The notes under the pieces are model-generated. The model saw only the letters and a program-made list of their open reading frames with translations. It was not told the DNA's origin and ran no database searches. A stretch of 64,000 bases of DNA from Ophiodon elongatus. Taxonomy: Eukaryota > Chordata > Actinopteri > Perciformes > Hexagrammidae. Shown piece after piece: positions 49,600-62,939 of this stretch. Position numbers and translations under genes: made by a program. Position 1 is the stretch's first letter; each line of letters opens with the position of its first letter. The stretch is taken from contig JACSYO010001692.1 in NCBI GenBank assembly GCA_016806645.1, forward strand, positions 188,501-252,500, given 5' to 3'.

Positions 49600-52480
49600 T
49601 AACTCTGACTCTCCAGCGTCACGTGGCATGAACGCACCTCTGCAACACAATAAAGACGGACCACGTTGAGGGCACAATAAATGTAGATTACAGAACTCCG
49701 GGACCACGGAATGGGCCTGTGGGCGGCCATATTGGAGGTTCAGCCATAGAGCAGCACCAATATCAACAATAGAGGATTCCTGTTGAATTCCATCACTACA
49801 AGTAGCAGAAGTACGACAGTACTCACTACTGTACTCGCTAGCTGTTACATGCCGGCATTACAGTGGCATATGACAACTTTTGCATACAGCCCTGATCCAG
49901 GACAGTCACGCAAAGTCATGCAGGACTTGGGAAGTGATGTCAGAGCAAATGTGGAGTGTTTGGAAAATGACGTTCATAGAAAACAAAACGCGTTTCCCTG
50001 ACGCGATAAATCGCTGCTTTTCTGCTTTTTTTCAACTCCTGTAAAATGAATAGCTTTGGGTTTCAGCGTGAACAACAAATTATTAAAAAATGTAAACTTG
50101 GGCTCTGTGAAACTTTACCATGTTCTGACTTTGAGGACTAATCAATTACCTTTAAAAGAAAAAAAAAATGTAAATCTGTCAATAGATTGTACATGAAAAT
50201 AATTGTTCGTTACAGCCATTACAGGAGTTTGATTTTTTTTATATAATTATTTAGGCCCCCATGTGAACCTCTCTGTTTCCAGGAAATAAGAGGGGTTATA
50301 TAGATCGAAAGAAAAAAAAACATCTTGAAGATACTCGTTTGGACGAAGCCAGCATGGCACACTGTCAAAAAGTCAAAAACGGATCACAGCCAACGTCTTG
50401 AATACTATTAGTAAATCATTGAACGGATATCATAGCAGGAAAAGCACAAGCGTAAATAATAAAATGAATGATAAGTGAATGCCATTTAGCCGCTTCAGTT
50501 TCAGCTTCCTGGTACTGTTCACGCTGTGTCTCCCTTCAAACTGTCATGGTTTACTGGGACACTTGAATGGAAACGGAGCGACCTTTAATGCTATTGTTTT
50601 TAGGCCTGCGGGCCAAACTGCACAAGATGGAGCCCTGGTTTGACTTCAGTTTGAGGTGAGGCATTGAGTAGATCAACTTGTATAAATGTTAATTTAGGGC
50701 CTTAGCACTTAAATTATTAAAAAAAAAGAAGTTTGACTTTAATAGTCAGATTAATCTATGAGGTAAATAAAAACCGGTACAACTGTGTCGTGGTCAGACA
50801 GACATGATTATCTGCCATCAGAAACGGTTCAGTCAAATAGCACTTACACCTGCTCACACTGCATGCAAAACAACGTGAACGTTTGCAGGGGGAAAAAACT
50901 CCAAAGTTGTTAGTACTTGTATTTATACAAAAAGGAGGTTGGCATAACACACGACAATTCAGCTAAAATGAGCTCAGAAACTTATACGTTTTTTTAAATA
51001 ATAAACACGAAGGACACACAAACACATTTACCTGTAGCAAGTAATGAAAAGTTCATATTTTTTCCCCTTCAGGAACGCGAGTATCTTCCCGGCAATGAAC
51101 GCAGAGCTCTCCGAATCTCATGAACAAAAATAAGAGAAATCCAAAACAGCACTTTATCATATAACCGTTTCTCCCATTTCTGCCGCTGTGTGCACACTCC
51201 CTCTCTCCTCTCTCTCTCTCTCCACACACACACAGCAAATGACTTCCTGCACAGCAGTCTAGGCAAACTGGTTTGATAAGATTTGAATGACATTTCAGGG
51301 AGCTTGGCATGCCCTTATCTTCAGCTCTGTTCCTCTTAAAGATCCACCTGTGAGGCCTCTTCACCAAATGTTGAGGTCAGGCGGCTTCAACAATCAGGCC
51401 ATGCCCCCTGCGGCCAGTTAGCACCAGAACTATTGTCTACTGTACACCGTAGTCAGAGTGCGCTCTGCTTTATTGTGCACCTGTACCCAAAACCAGCAGT
51501 GGCGACAGGTGCTGTAAACTGACAGCGATAAGACACACTCAGCTCTCCCACAATTGTACGGCTAAAAGTGCCACTAAGACACCACCGTGATGTTGAATGG
51601 CATTTATGGCACTCACCTTGTGTTTTCATTGTCTATTATTCTTGCAGTACTGCCTGCTGAGAGAGGCACAATAGGGAGACCACTAATGGCCCTTTAACAA
51701 ATAGAACAATAGGTCAAGTTATCCCCCACTGGAACAGCAAGTTATTATGAGTAGCCCAAAATTTGTCACTCCCAAGAATGAGGAAGAAAAACATTGACAA
51801 AACTTCCTTGTTTAACATTAGCTTCTTAAATCCTACAAGGAAGAATGTCCGCCGACACCGACAAGTGACGACAACATCGTCTTATAACCATACAGAACGG
51901 CACAAAAGCAATACAAGAATAAACATGTGTAAGTTATGGACCTCTTTTACTGGAAGACACACTCATGGAAACTCAAACCTTTTAATACCGTTTCACAACA
52001 ATGATGCTGAAAACTCAAAGACTAGACAAGATCTAAAAAAAAATAAAAAAGTAACACATTTCCATTTTACCGTATTTAAGCAGCGGCCTGAATTATTGCA
52101 CATACGGTATGTAGATGCTATATTAAAAGTGACACTGCAGATAATTCACTTCACTTCTGCAAATGCTCACACTACAAACGTAAAACTCGGAGAAGGTTTT
52201 CTGTTGAGACTGAGTCAACCAAGTCTTTTTGTCTGGGACAACGACTTTGATGTGTATGATAATGTTTCCATTTGAACACAGCCTAGATGCATATGTTAGA
52301 TGTATGTAGGGCTGAACTGGACACACAGTAAACTGGGTGTACAGTATGGACCCTCTAAATGTGTAGGATTTTCTAAAACACTGTGCTCGCTGGGTCATTT
52401 AACTTTGCTAGTTTAACTAGTTGACGATGATCCTAACCGGAATGAATAGCCATTAGGATCCGTTAGAAGTGCTTATAATA
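49600..52480. other. Intergenic region, no gene supported
   Basis: Only short unsupported frames are present. A CT/CA simple repeat lies at about 51,197-51,238. The region lies between the 5' end of the synaptotagmin-like gene and the 3' end of the dehydrogenase gene, so part of it (just above 49,594) should hold the promoter or upstream untranslated exons of the former. Confidence 0.5.
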
Positions 52481-52484
52481 TGAG

Positions 52485-55400
52485 TCACCAAGGCAAAATC
52501 TCTCCCGTAAAGTTCAGAAATGACCCGTGATCCTCTTCAGTCAGGCCACCGATCACAGACAGGAGGGAAGAAACACTCTCCTCCGGACTCAGTGGAGCCT
52601 GAAAGAGAGACACACAAAAGTTATTCGCGACACACTTCTTAGAAATGTCAGTATAATGGAGGGGCATCCCAAAAAAGACGGCGATGGGAGTTGGACAGAG
52701 CAGGCGCTCTTATACCTCAGACCCCCCCATGTCAGTGCGGACCCAGCCAGGATGTACAGTCATACAGAGAATCCCATCGGGCTCCAGGTCTACAGCCATA
52801 CAGCGACTCACCATGTTCAGGGCGCTCTGAAAAAGGGAAGCAGAAACAGGTGACTGAGCAACGCGAAGCAAACCCGATGACCAACCACAGTACAGTTTTG
52901 CGCAACAGCACAAAAGATGATCCGCCTGGAGACGGCAGAAGGTGCAGCCGACATCTTTTCTCCAGTCATACCAAAGCAAAGCCGACCTGCCTTATATGCT
53001 TTAAAAAAAGTGTACTTTTTATCGATTGGTATCAAGCAAATATATTTGTCCAATGTTGGCAATACCTTGGAAGTCCTGTAGGGGTACCATTTGAAGTTGT
53101 TGGCCCGTTCGCCCCAGTTGAGCTCCACGGAACCCAGCAGAGACGTCATGTTAATGACCGCTGCCCTCTGGATGCCCATGCTCCCCGTGCCACCTGCTCC
53201 TCCTCTCGACGCAGCTCGTTTCAACAGAGGCTGGAAGGCCTGGCAGCGGCAGGAAAGAAGAAGAAAACAAACACACACGTCACAGCTGAAGCCGAAATCA
53301 ACCGACTACACATGGTTTTCATGAGATGGAGAGACTCTTGGATGTTCAAAAGATTGTGACCACGAGGACCAGGGGAATTCAAATGTTATGCATCTATGAA
53401 TGTTATTAAATCTAGAGATACACATTTTGGAATGTATTTCATTATGAAAACTAAAATTTTGGGCAAACTCCAGAGCATTTCCAGTCAGAGTAAAACACAT
53501 TTCACACTGTACAGTCTGTGGGGAAAAATAAAAGAATAGTGCCCTCTAGTGGCAGCATGTCCAACTAACAGACATTTGCTTGTATTATCTATTTAAATTT
53601 TTCGAAAATGAAATATATACACAATGTAGTGCGTTTCTACACCGTTTACATCAATAGCCGATTAAAAGAAACACCTGGCAGTATAATGCAAGACAGTTCA
53701 AAAGCTGAACATGAGAACCTTTATCGATTCATTGAAGGACTGTTGTATGTTGTATTAGACTGCATTGACTTTAGCTAGGTGTACCTAATAAACTGGCAAC
53801 TGAGTGTACAAGTATCTCAGACCACATTGCAAGTTTTGATGATGACTTACTACTGCAATAATTGAGATAGACTTTAAGATATTGTCTTTAAGCAGATGCA
53901 TTTAACGCCTCATTCTTATTATTTTTTTTATTTTCTTACGTTCTAAAAACTCTGTTTTATGCCATCAGGCTTTTACGATTCTGCTGAATATATAACACAA
54001 GTAGTTTGAATCTGTCCCACCTGAATGGGCAGTGAGGAGGACCCACAATGTTGAATTATCTTACAGAGCTAGACCTTTAAGTAGTTTCTGTATATTTGTA
54101 ATGTGAATTACGGCTATAACCAATGATAATTGCCATAATAGATTAATCTGCGTTTTATCAAATGAACCATTTACTCATTACAACGTTTTTTAAAAAAGTC
54201 AATCATAGTTTTCCATCTTCAAATTGCTTCTTTTGTCAAACCAACAACACAAAAGCAATACATATATACAGATAGATAGATAGAGAGATGTATTTATAGA
54301 GATATATAGATAACCAGACTTCTAATGAATATGTATAAAAATACAGTCCGTCCTGGGCTCAGGAGTTTAGTGCCTTCTGTCCATCGAGGTCATCCTTTTG
54401 TTTTAGTTTGCAGCATTCAGGAAATGAAGTACTCACAGATCCTGCTCTTTCCTATTTCATAATCTGGTGAAGTGAAATCTATCAAGCACTAAATCTATAA
54501 TAAGAATAATAAGAATAAGAATAAGAATAAGAAGAAGAAGAAGAAGAAGAAGAGTATAATGAACATTACCTTGGTGATCATTAGAGGAGCCACCGCGTTG
54601 GTGTGGAAGTTTTCGATCATCATCTCTACAGTAGCAGTTTGGAAGTCGGCCACCACGTTGATCCCTGCATTGTTGATCAGGCAGTTCAGACCCTCCTCTT
54701 GCACGAGCTGGCCCACTTCCTCCACAGACTTCTCTATGCTCTCCTGGTTCACTACGTCTAGTGCAGAGACACATCAACACTGCCAACCCTCGAAAGTCCA
54801 ATGAAACAAATGGGGAAAAAAAGAAAAATGCACGCTGAAGATTTATTAATAAATAAATCAAGCAATGTCGTCAGTTTCACGTCTCCAGTGTGTACATGAT
54901 TCATGCCGTGTCTTTATAGTTCAAACATGCATGAGGCCAGCAAGTAGGTTGTGTTGCAAGAGACTGGTTGCGATACATTTAGGAACTTTTTTGTTTTTTT
55001 GGTTAATATCTCTAAATAATCCCACGGGGGATGACATGGAGTCAAGAACATGATTCATTCACATCTAAAATAAACAGGCCTTGTATGTTAAAGTTGGGGT
55101 TGTGTTTGGGGTAGTTTTTATGGTTATTATGGTGTTTTGTTGTGTGTGTGTGTGTATATATATATATATAGCACCATTATTTGTTCATGCACACCAACCA
55201 TGGTTTTTCTCTGCCTTACCCAAAGTGATGATGTGGATGTTGGGATTTCTCTCTGCCAGCTCCTGAAGTTTCTGGAGGTCAAAACAACATCACGTCGTTG
55301 TTAGTTGCTAAATATCCAGAGTGTGTGGGGGGTTGTTTAACTGTATTTCATTAGCTAGTTACGTTACGTCATAGTCGACTGGGCGTCGAGTAGTAACTAG

Positions 55401-55645
55401 TTTACCTAGGTGATTAAACGAGATTAAGCGCTCCGTGTGACAGGATGGTTAGCTCCAAAGCTACTCGGCTATCTGTAGGTGCACTTGTTTACCTGCGCGC
55501 TCGCGGGGCTCCGGGTCGAGGCTATGATCTTTCCGGGTGAGAAACCTCCACTCGCCAGGCTGTCGACTATCTGCAGGCCGAGACCGCGGCTGGCCCCCGT
55601 GACCAGCACAGAGCCGCAGCTTTTAAAATGCATGGCACCACTCAT
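52485..55645 (-). CDS. Short-chain dehydrogenase/reductase, C-factor-like (complete, 6 exons, 263 aa)
   Basis: Cytosolic NAD(P)-dependent oxidoreductase of the classical SDR family; substrate unknown. Exons (minus strand): 55645-55493, 55271-55220, 54757-54570, 53239-53066, 52826-52716, 52598-52485, together 792 bases with all phases matching. Residue landmarks: cofactor motif TGASRGLG (16-23), NNAG (97-100), catalytic Ser in INMTSLLGS (near 164), YRTSK with Tyr185 and Lys189, and HPGWVRTDMGG after the active site. The closest family I recognise is the animal C-factor-like (CsgA-type) group, for which about 250-260 aa is usual. The start ATG at 55645 is chosen because it precedes the Rossmann motif directly; a second Met four codons on is an alternative. 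The region upstream is CpG-rich. Confidence 0.92.
54499..54556. repeat. (AATAAG)n/(AAG)n simple repeat in SDR intron 3
   Basis: Imperfect AATAAG units followed by about six AAG units, starting a few bases outside the exon 54570-54757. On the gene strand it is a CTT/CTTATT tract just after the donor site. Confidence 0.85.
55141..55171. repeat. (TG)n(TA)n dinucleotide repeat in SDR intron 2
   Basis: gtgtgtgtgtgtg followed by tatatatatatata; simple repeat. Confidence 0.85.
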
Positions 55646-56130
55646 CGCTAACGTTACCGGGAGACAAATGCTGCGACAGGGTAGCTCTCTGTCCAGGTAT
55701 TATTCGGCTCGTGACGGGGCTTTGCTGAAAACTTGCAGGCTGTCGCGCGACTCCTCCGGTAGGTGGGAGGGTTGCTCCACTGGACCAAACCGAGCGAGAG
55801 CCGCTTCACGGGAATGAAAGTTCAATAAGAGTTTATGTTCGACAACAGAGCCTCGAAACAGACGGGACGCTGACATAAAGTTGTTGAAACGTCAGTTGCG
55901 TCCGACGAGGAGGCGGGAACTGAACTCAACCCGTCACACTGGAAAGTGGAAACTTTCAATATCGACGTCCTGGACTTTTCTGGCTCCGGACTGGTCAGTT
56001 CATACTTCCCACAATGCATTGCGCACAGAGTAAGCCTTTTGGAGATGAACTGCGCCTCGCCTGGAAAGTAGACGAGAGCAGGCGGCATCATCAGGGGGCG
56101 GAGCCAGAAAACTGCAGTCAAGTCGGACAG
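55646..56130 (-). promoter_or_regulatory. CpG-rich promoter region of the SDR gene
   Basis: CpG-rich DNA directly upstream of the SDR start, without a TATA box. At 56006-56024 there is TTCCCACAATGCATTGCGC, close to the vertebrate ZNF143/THAP11 promoter motif. A promoter role is inferred from position, base composition and this motif. Confidence 0.5.
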
Positions 56131-56519
56131 TTTTCAGCCTCCTTCAAAGAAACACAGGAAGTCACAGAAACGGTTACTTCCTGTTAGATCCGATCTGTAG
56201 GCTACTTGTAGTTTACAGACCTCGTTCGGAAGTGGTCATATGTGTTTAGAAATATATATTTATGTAGAAATGTGCGTGTACCTGCATCCTTTGTTCTTTT
56301 TATGTCTGCCTGTGAAATTCTTTGCTGCTCGTTTTGATAAGTGTTATATAAATAAGCTTTATTATTATCAACCACACAAGATATGTGTTATATAAATGAG
56401 ATTTATTGTTATTATTATTATTATCATCATTAACCACACAAGACATGTCTTTAGATTAAATATGAGCAATCGAGCGTTAAGTTTTAGAAATACACAGCAA
56501 AATAGGATTTTCTACAACA

Positions 56520-56600
56520 CATTGCATTACATTTCATTACATTTAATTTAGCAGACGCTTTTATCCAAAGTGACAATAGTGATTCAACCATGAGATCAAA
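56520..56600. repeat. Fragment of a dispersed fish repeat
   Basis: Contains 'cattacatttaatttagcagacgcttttatccaaagtgac' (read in two parts), a phrase I recall as very frequent in teleost genomes. No family is assigned. Confidence 0.5.
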
Positions 56601-56749
56601 CCCAGAACAACGAGAATAAAAAAAGTACAATTTCCTCCAGAAAGACAAACTACAAAGTACTATAAGTAAGAGCCATTTAAGTGCTATTAGAGCTCTTTTT
56701 TTATTATTTAACACGTGGTGTTTGTTGTCAAATCTAAGAGCCAATCAGC

Positions 56750-57010
56750 TCTCTGATGTGGCGACAGCAAGGCGTTTCCCATCATGCATTGGGCCATGCA
56801 GTCGGTGGAGAGCTACTGCGGCGCCTGGCTCTAAAACCTGCGGCCGTCTCGCTCTCGTGAGATTATCGTTGACCACGTGGTCATGACGTCAGCGCTAGTC
56901 CGAGCAAATCGGACAGAAATCTAACCGGCATGCATTGCGCACCGATCGCCGGTGATCGATTCTGCGCAGGACTGGCTCATCTCAAATGAGCCTAATCTCT
57001 CACACAGCTT
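56750..57010. promoter_or_regulatory. CpG-rich promoter-like segment without an assigned gene
   Basis: CpG-dense compared with its AT-rich surroundings. It includes TTCCCATCATGCATTGGG (56776-56793), a palindromic cAMP-response-type TGACGTCA near 56,885, and 'ggcatgcattgcgcacc' near 56,928. It may be the promoter of a gene beyond the recognisable region or an alternative start for the SDR gene. Confidence 0.35.
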
Positions 57011-59100
57011 TGAATCTGATTCATTAAGATTCAGTGGTGAGAGGGATTGAATAAAAGCAAATATCTGATCATAGGTTATGTAAATTTAGGTTCGACACAA
57101 TTGACAATGGAAATCAAGGTGAAGGGCCTTGAAACAACAACAACAGAGCTTACTGAGCATGATGCCTGGAACAATATTCACATTGTTTCTGTTGTGTTAT
57201 GACATGAATTAAATCTAAATTATAGTTTTAAAAAGTACCATAAATAATGCCATTACATAGATACATATCTAGATTTGATTACAGTTCTGCCGAATGAGCT
57301 ATTGTGGGAAAATATCAAATCAAATCATTGCATCAATTTTTTAAATGTTTTTTTAATTTTGAGTTTTATGGGGAGTTACCTCTGTACACTTAGTGTATTA
57401 TGTGCTTATGACATTCACAAAAATAGATTATATAGGAAACATAGGTGACAAAGTTACCTGTGCAAAATGTTTCCTTTTAATATGTGACAATGCTTATCAA
57501 AATAGTAAAATCCATAGCTGTTATTTTCACATAGTTTGCAGAATGTGTTTGCTTCCAATTTTCATCTTTAATGGATTACTTGACAAAATGAAATGGGGCA
57601 CTTTGCAAGAAGCAAACGCATGATATAATAAAATAATTTGATTTCCCTGATCCATTCGTTATTCATGATTAGATAGTCTGGCTTTCATGAATTCTAATTT
57701 TGCAAAGGAGAGAGGCATCTGCGGTTTGCTTTTGCATTCAGTTAGTTTTCAAATATTGAAGCTCAGATTGAGGTGCAGAGATAAGGGTGACGGCACAGCT
57801 GATGGAGCTTATGCACTCGCAGCACACAGATGGTTTCTCTGGCAGCCTCCCGAGTCCAGGTTTTCTTAAAGCTCCTGGTTCTTGGGAGCAGCCGATATCC
57901 CTGGTCTGCTTCAGGTCAGTTAATTTGGATTTTGGCTTCTACATGCCTCCATTTACAGACACATTACTTTGGCACAGGAGCACACATTGCGGATGATGGG
58001 TTGGTAGTGGCACAATGTGTGGTGCAGAGCCGGAGGGTGTTAACTGGCTCCCCTGAGCGTACACAATAGTGAGGTATTGTCTCCATGGGAAAAATCTGCA
58101 ACCAGTTAATGGCTTAGATTAGAGGTGGTCTGTCCAGGAAGCGGTACAGAGTATAGACATACAGAATGTGATGTTTCCATATTTGCCATAAAATCCCAAA
58201 AGCCCTCAACAAAATCGCATAATAAGTGGATAGTCTATAAAGTCCAAGTTCACCAGAGTTCATTTAACACTGCTGTTACTTTAAACAGCTGCCTCAGAGC
58301 TATGTTGACTCCATCACTGACGGACAGTTCTCTGAATAAAGCTGGTGAACTTTAACTTCATTTGCTTTTCAGCTTGAACGATAACCGAGAAGACAGATAG
58401 CTGTGTAACATTCAACTGAAAACCAAAGACTGGTCGAGTCACTCAAGGTGGATTTTCTGCATCTGAAAAGTATTGATAATTTTTATATAGTACTTCCTCT
58501 CACTGCGTCCCTCAGGATCCTCTGTCAAATGTTCTTCCTGAATCATTGGCTTGGTGGTAAGGAATAAACACTTAATGGGCCATGGGGACTCCTTCAAGAT
58601 GAGAGGATAAGGCATGATAACGTTGACATTCTGCATGCAAACCGAGGAAAAGGGTATTCATTTCTCCAACTACTTAACTGTTTTGGATTTCAAATATAGT
58701 GATCATACAGAAACACCAGCGCCCCATGGCTTCCAAGCTGATTCGACTCTGGGTCACTGTCCTTTCATGTAGATTTTGTCAGTCAACTTTAAGTTTATGC
58801 TTTAATATTATATTTAATTCAGGTTTAACACAGGTGAAGTATTAGGTTTTTTTTGTTTGTTTTTTTAAAGGAAAACTTTCACAGTTTCAGTCTGTCTACA
58901 TTTTTTTCTTTTTAAAATAACAATGTAGTTCACTCTTTGCGCTCTCATTAGAATTTGCAGTTCATTTGCGTAGTATAGCCAAAAAAACTTTGTTTTTGAT
59001 GTTGCTGTTGTCATGTTATGTTGCTCTGGAACTGCTGGATGTGTAAATAAGCAACTGTTAGATGACAAATTAGCCCCATAACTTAAAAGGTGATAAATCA
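57010..59100. other. AT-rich intergenic region, no gene supported
   Basis: Only short frames without recognisable domains. The most GC-rich part (57,770-58,060) has frames of 60-79 codons in three phases, but no splice or domain support. Confidence 0.5.
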
Positions 59101-59102
59101 AT

Positions 59103-59217
59103 GTTGTTCCCCGCTGCCCCCAAGTGGCCAAAATGAGTTATTGCAGGTTTACGGTTTATAGCTTTGCATAAATTTGTAATTTGTGATTTTGGGCTACACA
59201 AAATAAATGGAATTGAG
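59103..59217 (+). repeat. Short interspersed repeat ending in GGAATTGAG
   Basis: Shares 'aatttgtaatttgtgattttgggcta' type sequence with the repeats in myosin intron 11 and at 60,700-60,950. Confidence 0.65.
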
Positions 59218-59940
59218 TAGAAATGAATAAAGATGGAGGCAGGCGGTTGCACCCGGTCAGGAAGAAGTCATACCCCCTGCCCAACCTCAACTTGTTGTCT
59301 GTACTCTTGCACAAGTGCTGGTAAGCTGATTTATTTACCTTTGAACAGAGCCATGCCAGGTGTTTCTTCCTATTTCCAGTCTTTAAGCCATTCTAAGCTA
59401 AGACTCTCCAGGCTATAGCTTGATTTAAAAACAGATACACATGAGTGATGTTGCTTTTTTCATCCATTTCCCAGAGAGAACGCAAATTAGGACATTTCCA
59501 CAAATGGCAAACATATTTCTTTCAATATAGTTTCTGCTTGACACAACCATAAAATAGAAATAAATAAAAAAGAGAATTCTGATTTTAACCACAGTAGCAG
59601 TCAATCCAGCTGCAGTAGGACTTTGCTTTTGTGTTTCAGTGCTACAGCCAAGGGTGAGTCAAGTTGCCAGTCAGGAGTAACCCAGAAAAACCTTAATTTA
59701 CGTGGATTTGTCTGTGAATGTGTAACTTTATTGTGCTGCGATGTACCGTATGTTCGTGTTCAGTGTGTGCGTATGCCCGGTTGTGTGGGATACACAAGAA
59801 TTTAGGTTGTGACATCCATTTTCCAATCACTTATTTAATTCACATGAGCTATATTTAAGGAGATCATAAATAAAATACCAGGGTTCCTTTCATCGATGCA
59901 TTAATCATGGCCGTTATCCTCTTACATTCATAATCTCTTC

Positions 59941-59962
59941 ACCCCCCCCCCGCCCCCCCCAC
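59941..59962. repeat. Poly-C tract
   Basis: Run of 18 C broken by one G. Such tracts are prone to sequencing error. Confidence 0.85.
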
Positions 59963-60689
59963 CTGCACACAGCATAGTACTCTGCCTCCAGTCTTTATCA
60001 CATTGGTTTATCACAGTGGGCCAGATGTATGATGTATGATGATGTGTTTACATGCACAACAGTACCCTTCGGTTATTCTGTCTACTCAGCGATTCACCTA
60101 TCGAGTTTGCTGGCGTGAATGCTGTTTACAAAAACCCCATCATATGGAACCCTGAACACAGTTTAAGATTCAATACTATTTAATGTCCTGAGGAAGAAAA
60201 CAAATCAGTCTGCCAGAAGAGAACAGAAAATAGTGCAAATCAGTAAAAACCATATCAGCAGAAAAATAAATCACCCTCTAACGCTGAACCGCTGAAGGAG
60301 AATGCCCTCCATTTCAAGAAGTCGTGTCACATCTGTGCACCACATGCAATGTTTTTAAAGAATTTGCTCTTGGATTTATAATTTGTAAATTATCAATGCT
60401 ACAGACCCTTGATTAAAAAAAAACACACCACATTTATATCCCACTGACTGCATGCCGTGAACTCTTTTTCTGAGAGCTTTCAACATGGGACGGGGGGTTA
60501 CACTACAAACTTCATCACCACAAAGCCCATCCGATGATGAAGAATGTTTTATTTGATATCTATTTTCCCTTCTGTTTCTATGGACCCTGGTCCTACGTCC
60601 TGCTGTGGTCCTCCCCGACACCTACTGCTATTATTACATGAATCATTTCTGTCATGTGAATTGAACGTGTTGTAACTCTGTTATGCTGT

Positions 60690-60950
60690 TCATTCTGTAC
60701 ACATGACATCTATTTTGTACTCTGTCCATCCTGGGAGAGGGATCCTCCTCTGTTGCTCTCCTGAAGGTTTCTTCCATTTTTCTCCCAGTTGAAAGGTTTT
60801 TTTGGGGGGAGTTTTTCCTGAGTCGATGAGAGGTCCTGGGACAGAGGATGTCGTTGTGTACAGATTGTAAAGCCCTCTGAGGCAAATTTGTAATTTGTGA
60901 TTTTGGGCTATACAAAAATAAATTGAATTGTATTGAATTGAATTGAATCT
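60690..60950 (+). repeat. Longer copy of the TTGAAT-tailed fish repeat
   Basis: Contains 'tcctgggagagggatcctcctctgttgctctcctgaaggtttc' (as parts), 'gggagtttttcctgagtcgatg', 'aaagccctctgaggcaaatttg', and a tail of repeated ATTGAATTGTATTGAATTG. It is the fullest family member in the window and probably the 3' end of a retroposon; the family is not named with certainty. Confidence 0.7.
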
Positions 60951-61309
60951 TTAGCTAGACGACATCTGGAGTTCAGATCTGGTGCCCCCCTATACTGTTG
61001 AGTTCAAAGGGAAAACCTTCATCAACAATTTAACGTATTGCCGGCAACTGAACAGAGGAGAATAGACTTTTCCTACATTTGTCGAAACATTTCACTCAAA
61101 ACCACAAAATTCAATCTGCTGGTGACTCTATGGAGGGAAAGTCACGGATAACTTCAGCCGTTAGGATTCATCCTCTGGGAACCGTGAGTGTCTGCGCCGA
61201 CTTTCGCGACAGTCCATCCAAAAGTAGTTGAAATATTTCAGCCTTGATCAAAGGGGTGGGCTAAAAACCTCTTCAGTATAATGCAATATGGTTTTTTTTT
61301 TCTTCTTTT

Positions 61310-61494
61310 TAAAGGGACCGCTCATCCGCACATGTTTCCTCTTACCTGTAGGGTTATTTATCAATCTAGACATCTCCACTGACGATGTCTCCATAACTAG
61401 GTAACTCACACCAGAACAATCTAGATTGATAAACAGCACAACAGATAAGAGGTAAAAATATGTATTTTGGATTTGGGAGTGAACTGTCCCTTTA
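61310..61494. mobile_element. MITE-like element with 'TAAAGGGAC' inverted ends
   Basis: The left end TAAAGGGACCGCTCATCC and the right end, read on the other strand, TAAAGGGACAGTTCACTC match at most positions. Internal 'tttatcaatctaga' is complementary to 'tctagattgataaa'. At 185 bases with no coding capacity, it fits a miniature inverted-repeat element. Confidence 0.7.
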
Positions 61495-61499
61495 ATACT

Positions 61500-62700
61500 G
61501 TCTGTGCAATTGTTATTGATCTTTTTGCCTACTGTCAGTCTAACATGCTGTAGATACAGGACTTTATAAAACCAGAGAGAACGTGTATGACAAAAAAAAA
61601 CATTACAAATAAACAAATCTTCAGCAAATAAATCGACTTGAGATTGACCTTTATTGGCAAATAAATGTGAAATAACAAATACCTACTTACGTTTGTCATA
61701 CACTGGTATAGTATGTGCTTTAGTTAGTCATTTCCCCTTTTGAGCAGATTCATTGCTAAACAACAGAGTTCATCCTACGTCTGTTTGAGATCAGTCTAAT
61801 TCAAAACGCAAAATCGACTCCCAGATGGTAGCAGAAGGTAGCGCTTGGTCGGGCCACGTTCAGGGACTGTGGACGCATTCTTGCCTTCTGCGGTGCCTTT
61901 TATTCCGACTCTTCCTCACAAACCCAGGCAGGTTTCCACTCGTTACTGACGGTCAAGCAAGTGAGAATTCTTCATGAGTGAGCTGCAGCAGCAAGGGAGC
62001 ATCTTTGGAAGAGAGCTTCCTGCTGATGCAGATGGTACAGAACATGCGGAGATGGTGTTTTTCTTTTCTTGTGGAAGGCTGACACAATATTGTGAGGAAA
62101 GAGACTTATCGAACGTGGAACCGAGGTACCTACGACTGGCCAATCTAGCCAACGAATGCATCTTCGGAAAAATGTTTAATCCAATTTTTTTTAGTTTTTT
62201 TTTATAATGTGGTTGTTGTAATAAATCATTCCCACACCAATGCACTCCACCCCCTTGAGTGTTGTCTTTTCAGAGCATGCTCCACTGTTTGAATGTCCAA
62301 CGACAACATCTGAGTCCCCTCTATATGGCTTAGTTCACCAGGGCCTTCCAGACGGTAAATATAAAGACCTCACTCAAGGAGAAATGTGCCGCTTTTGGGT
62401 CTTGACCTTCATGACATTCAACGTAATTTCATGACATACGGAAGAAAGCATAGCACGATCGTGATACAATGCTTATAGCTCTGTGTTTTATTAGCGTTCA
62501 AGACAGTGGTTCCTCACTCTTTTGCATATTAATTGCGCTTTAAAGCGAGACTACGTGAGCTTGGACAGAAATCTCATTCTCGGAATACGCCTTTTTCATA
62601 AGTTCTTGCTCAATACACTTAGGAGTTTTGCTCCTGCGGCACCAGTAGTAGCTTATAGTGGCTAATTTAAGCCTGGGTTAGCAAGCGTAGAAACAGCTCT
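61500..62700. other. Intergenic DNA, no gene supported
   Basis: Short frames on both strands without domains, and no convincing repeats. Confidence 0.45.
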
Positions 62701-62702
<2 letters not shown>

Positions 62703-62746
<44 letters not shown>

Positions 62747-62753
62747 TCTCTTG

Positions 62754-62785
<32 letters not shown>

Positions 62786-62795
62786 TTCTCTCCGT
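62703..62795. repeat. (TC)n microsatellite
   Basis: About 90 bases of CT units with a few interruptions. Arg/Glu-rich frames on the minus strand here are artefacts of this repeat. Confidence 0.92.
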
Positions 62796-62939
62796 CTGTA
62801 TATTGATTTTTCTGTGCCATCTAGCGGTGGGGCCGTGGATCGCAACCAACTGAACACCCATGGGCTCACTCCTTTCAGATAAATGTGAGCAGCCGAGTAC
62901 AAAACCGCGGTGACGATGCGGGGTGCCACGATTCAGCAC

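Noticed and set aside
49162..49670. Plus-strand coding exons near 49,160-49,670
   Set aside because: These frames are opposite the first exon of the synaptotagmin-like gene and have no recognisable domain or consistent splice sites.
52691..53359. 222-codon plus-strand frame
   Set aside because: Antisense to SDR exons 4 and 5; the minus-strand exons carry the SDR motifs and matching phases.
57687..58069. Possible small gene at 57,687-58,069
   Set aside because: Overlapping frames in three phases, none with a domain, splice context or promoter support.
62667..62939. Arg/Glu-repeat protein on the minus strand
   Set aside because: Produced by translating the (TC)n microsatellite.
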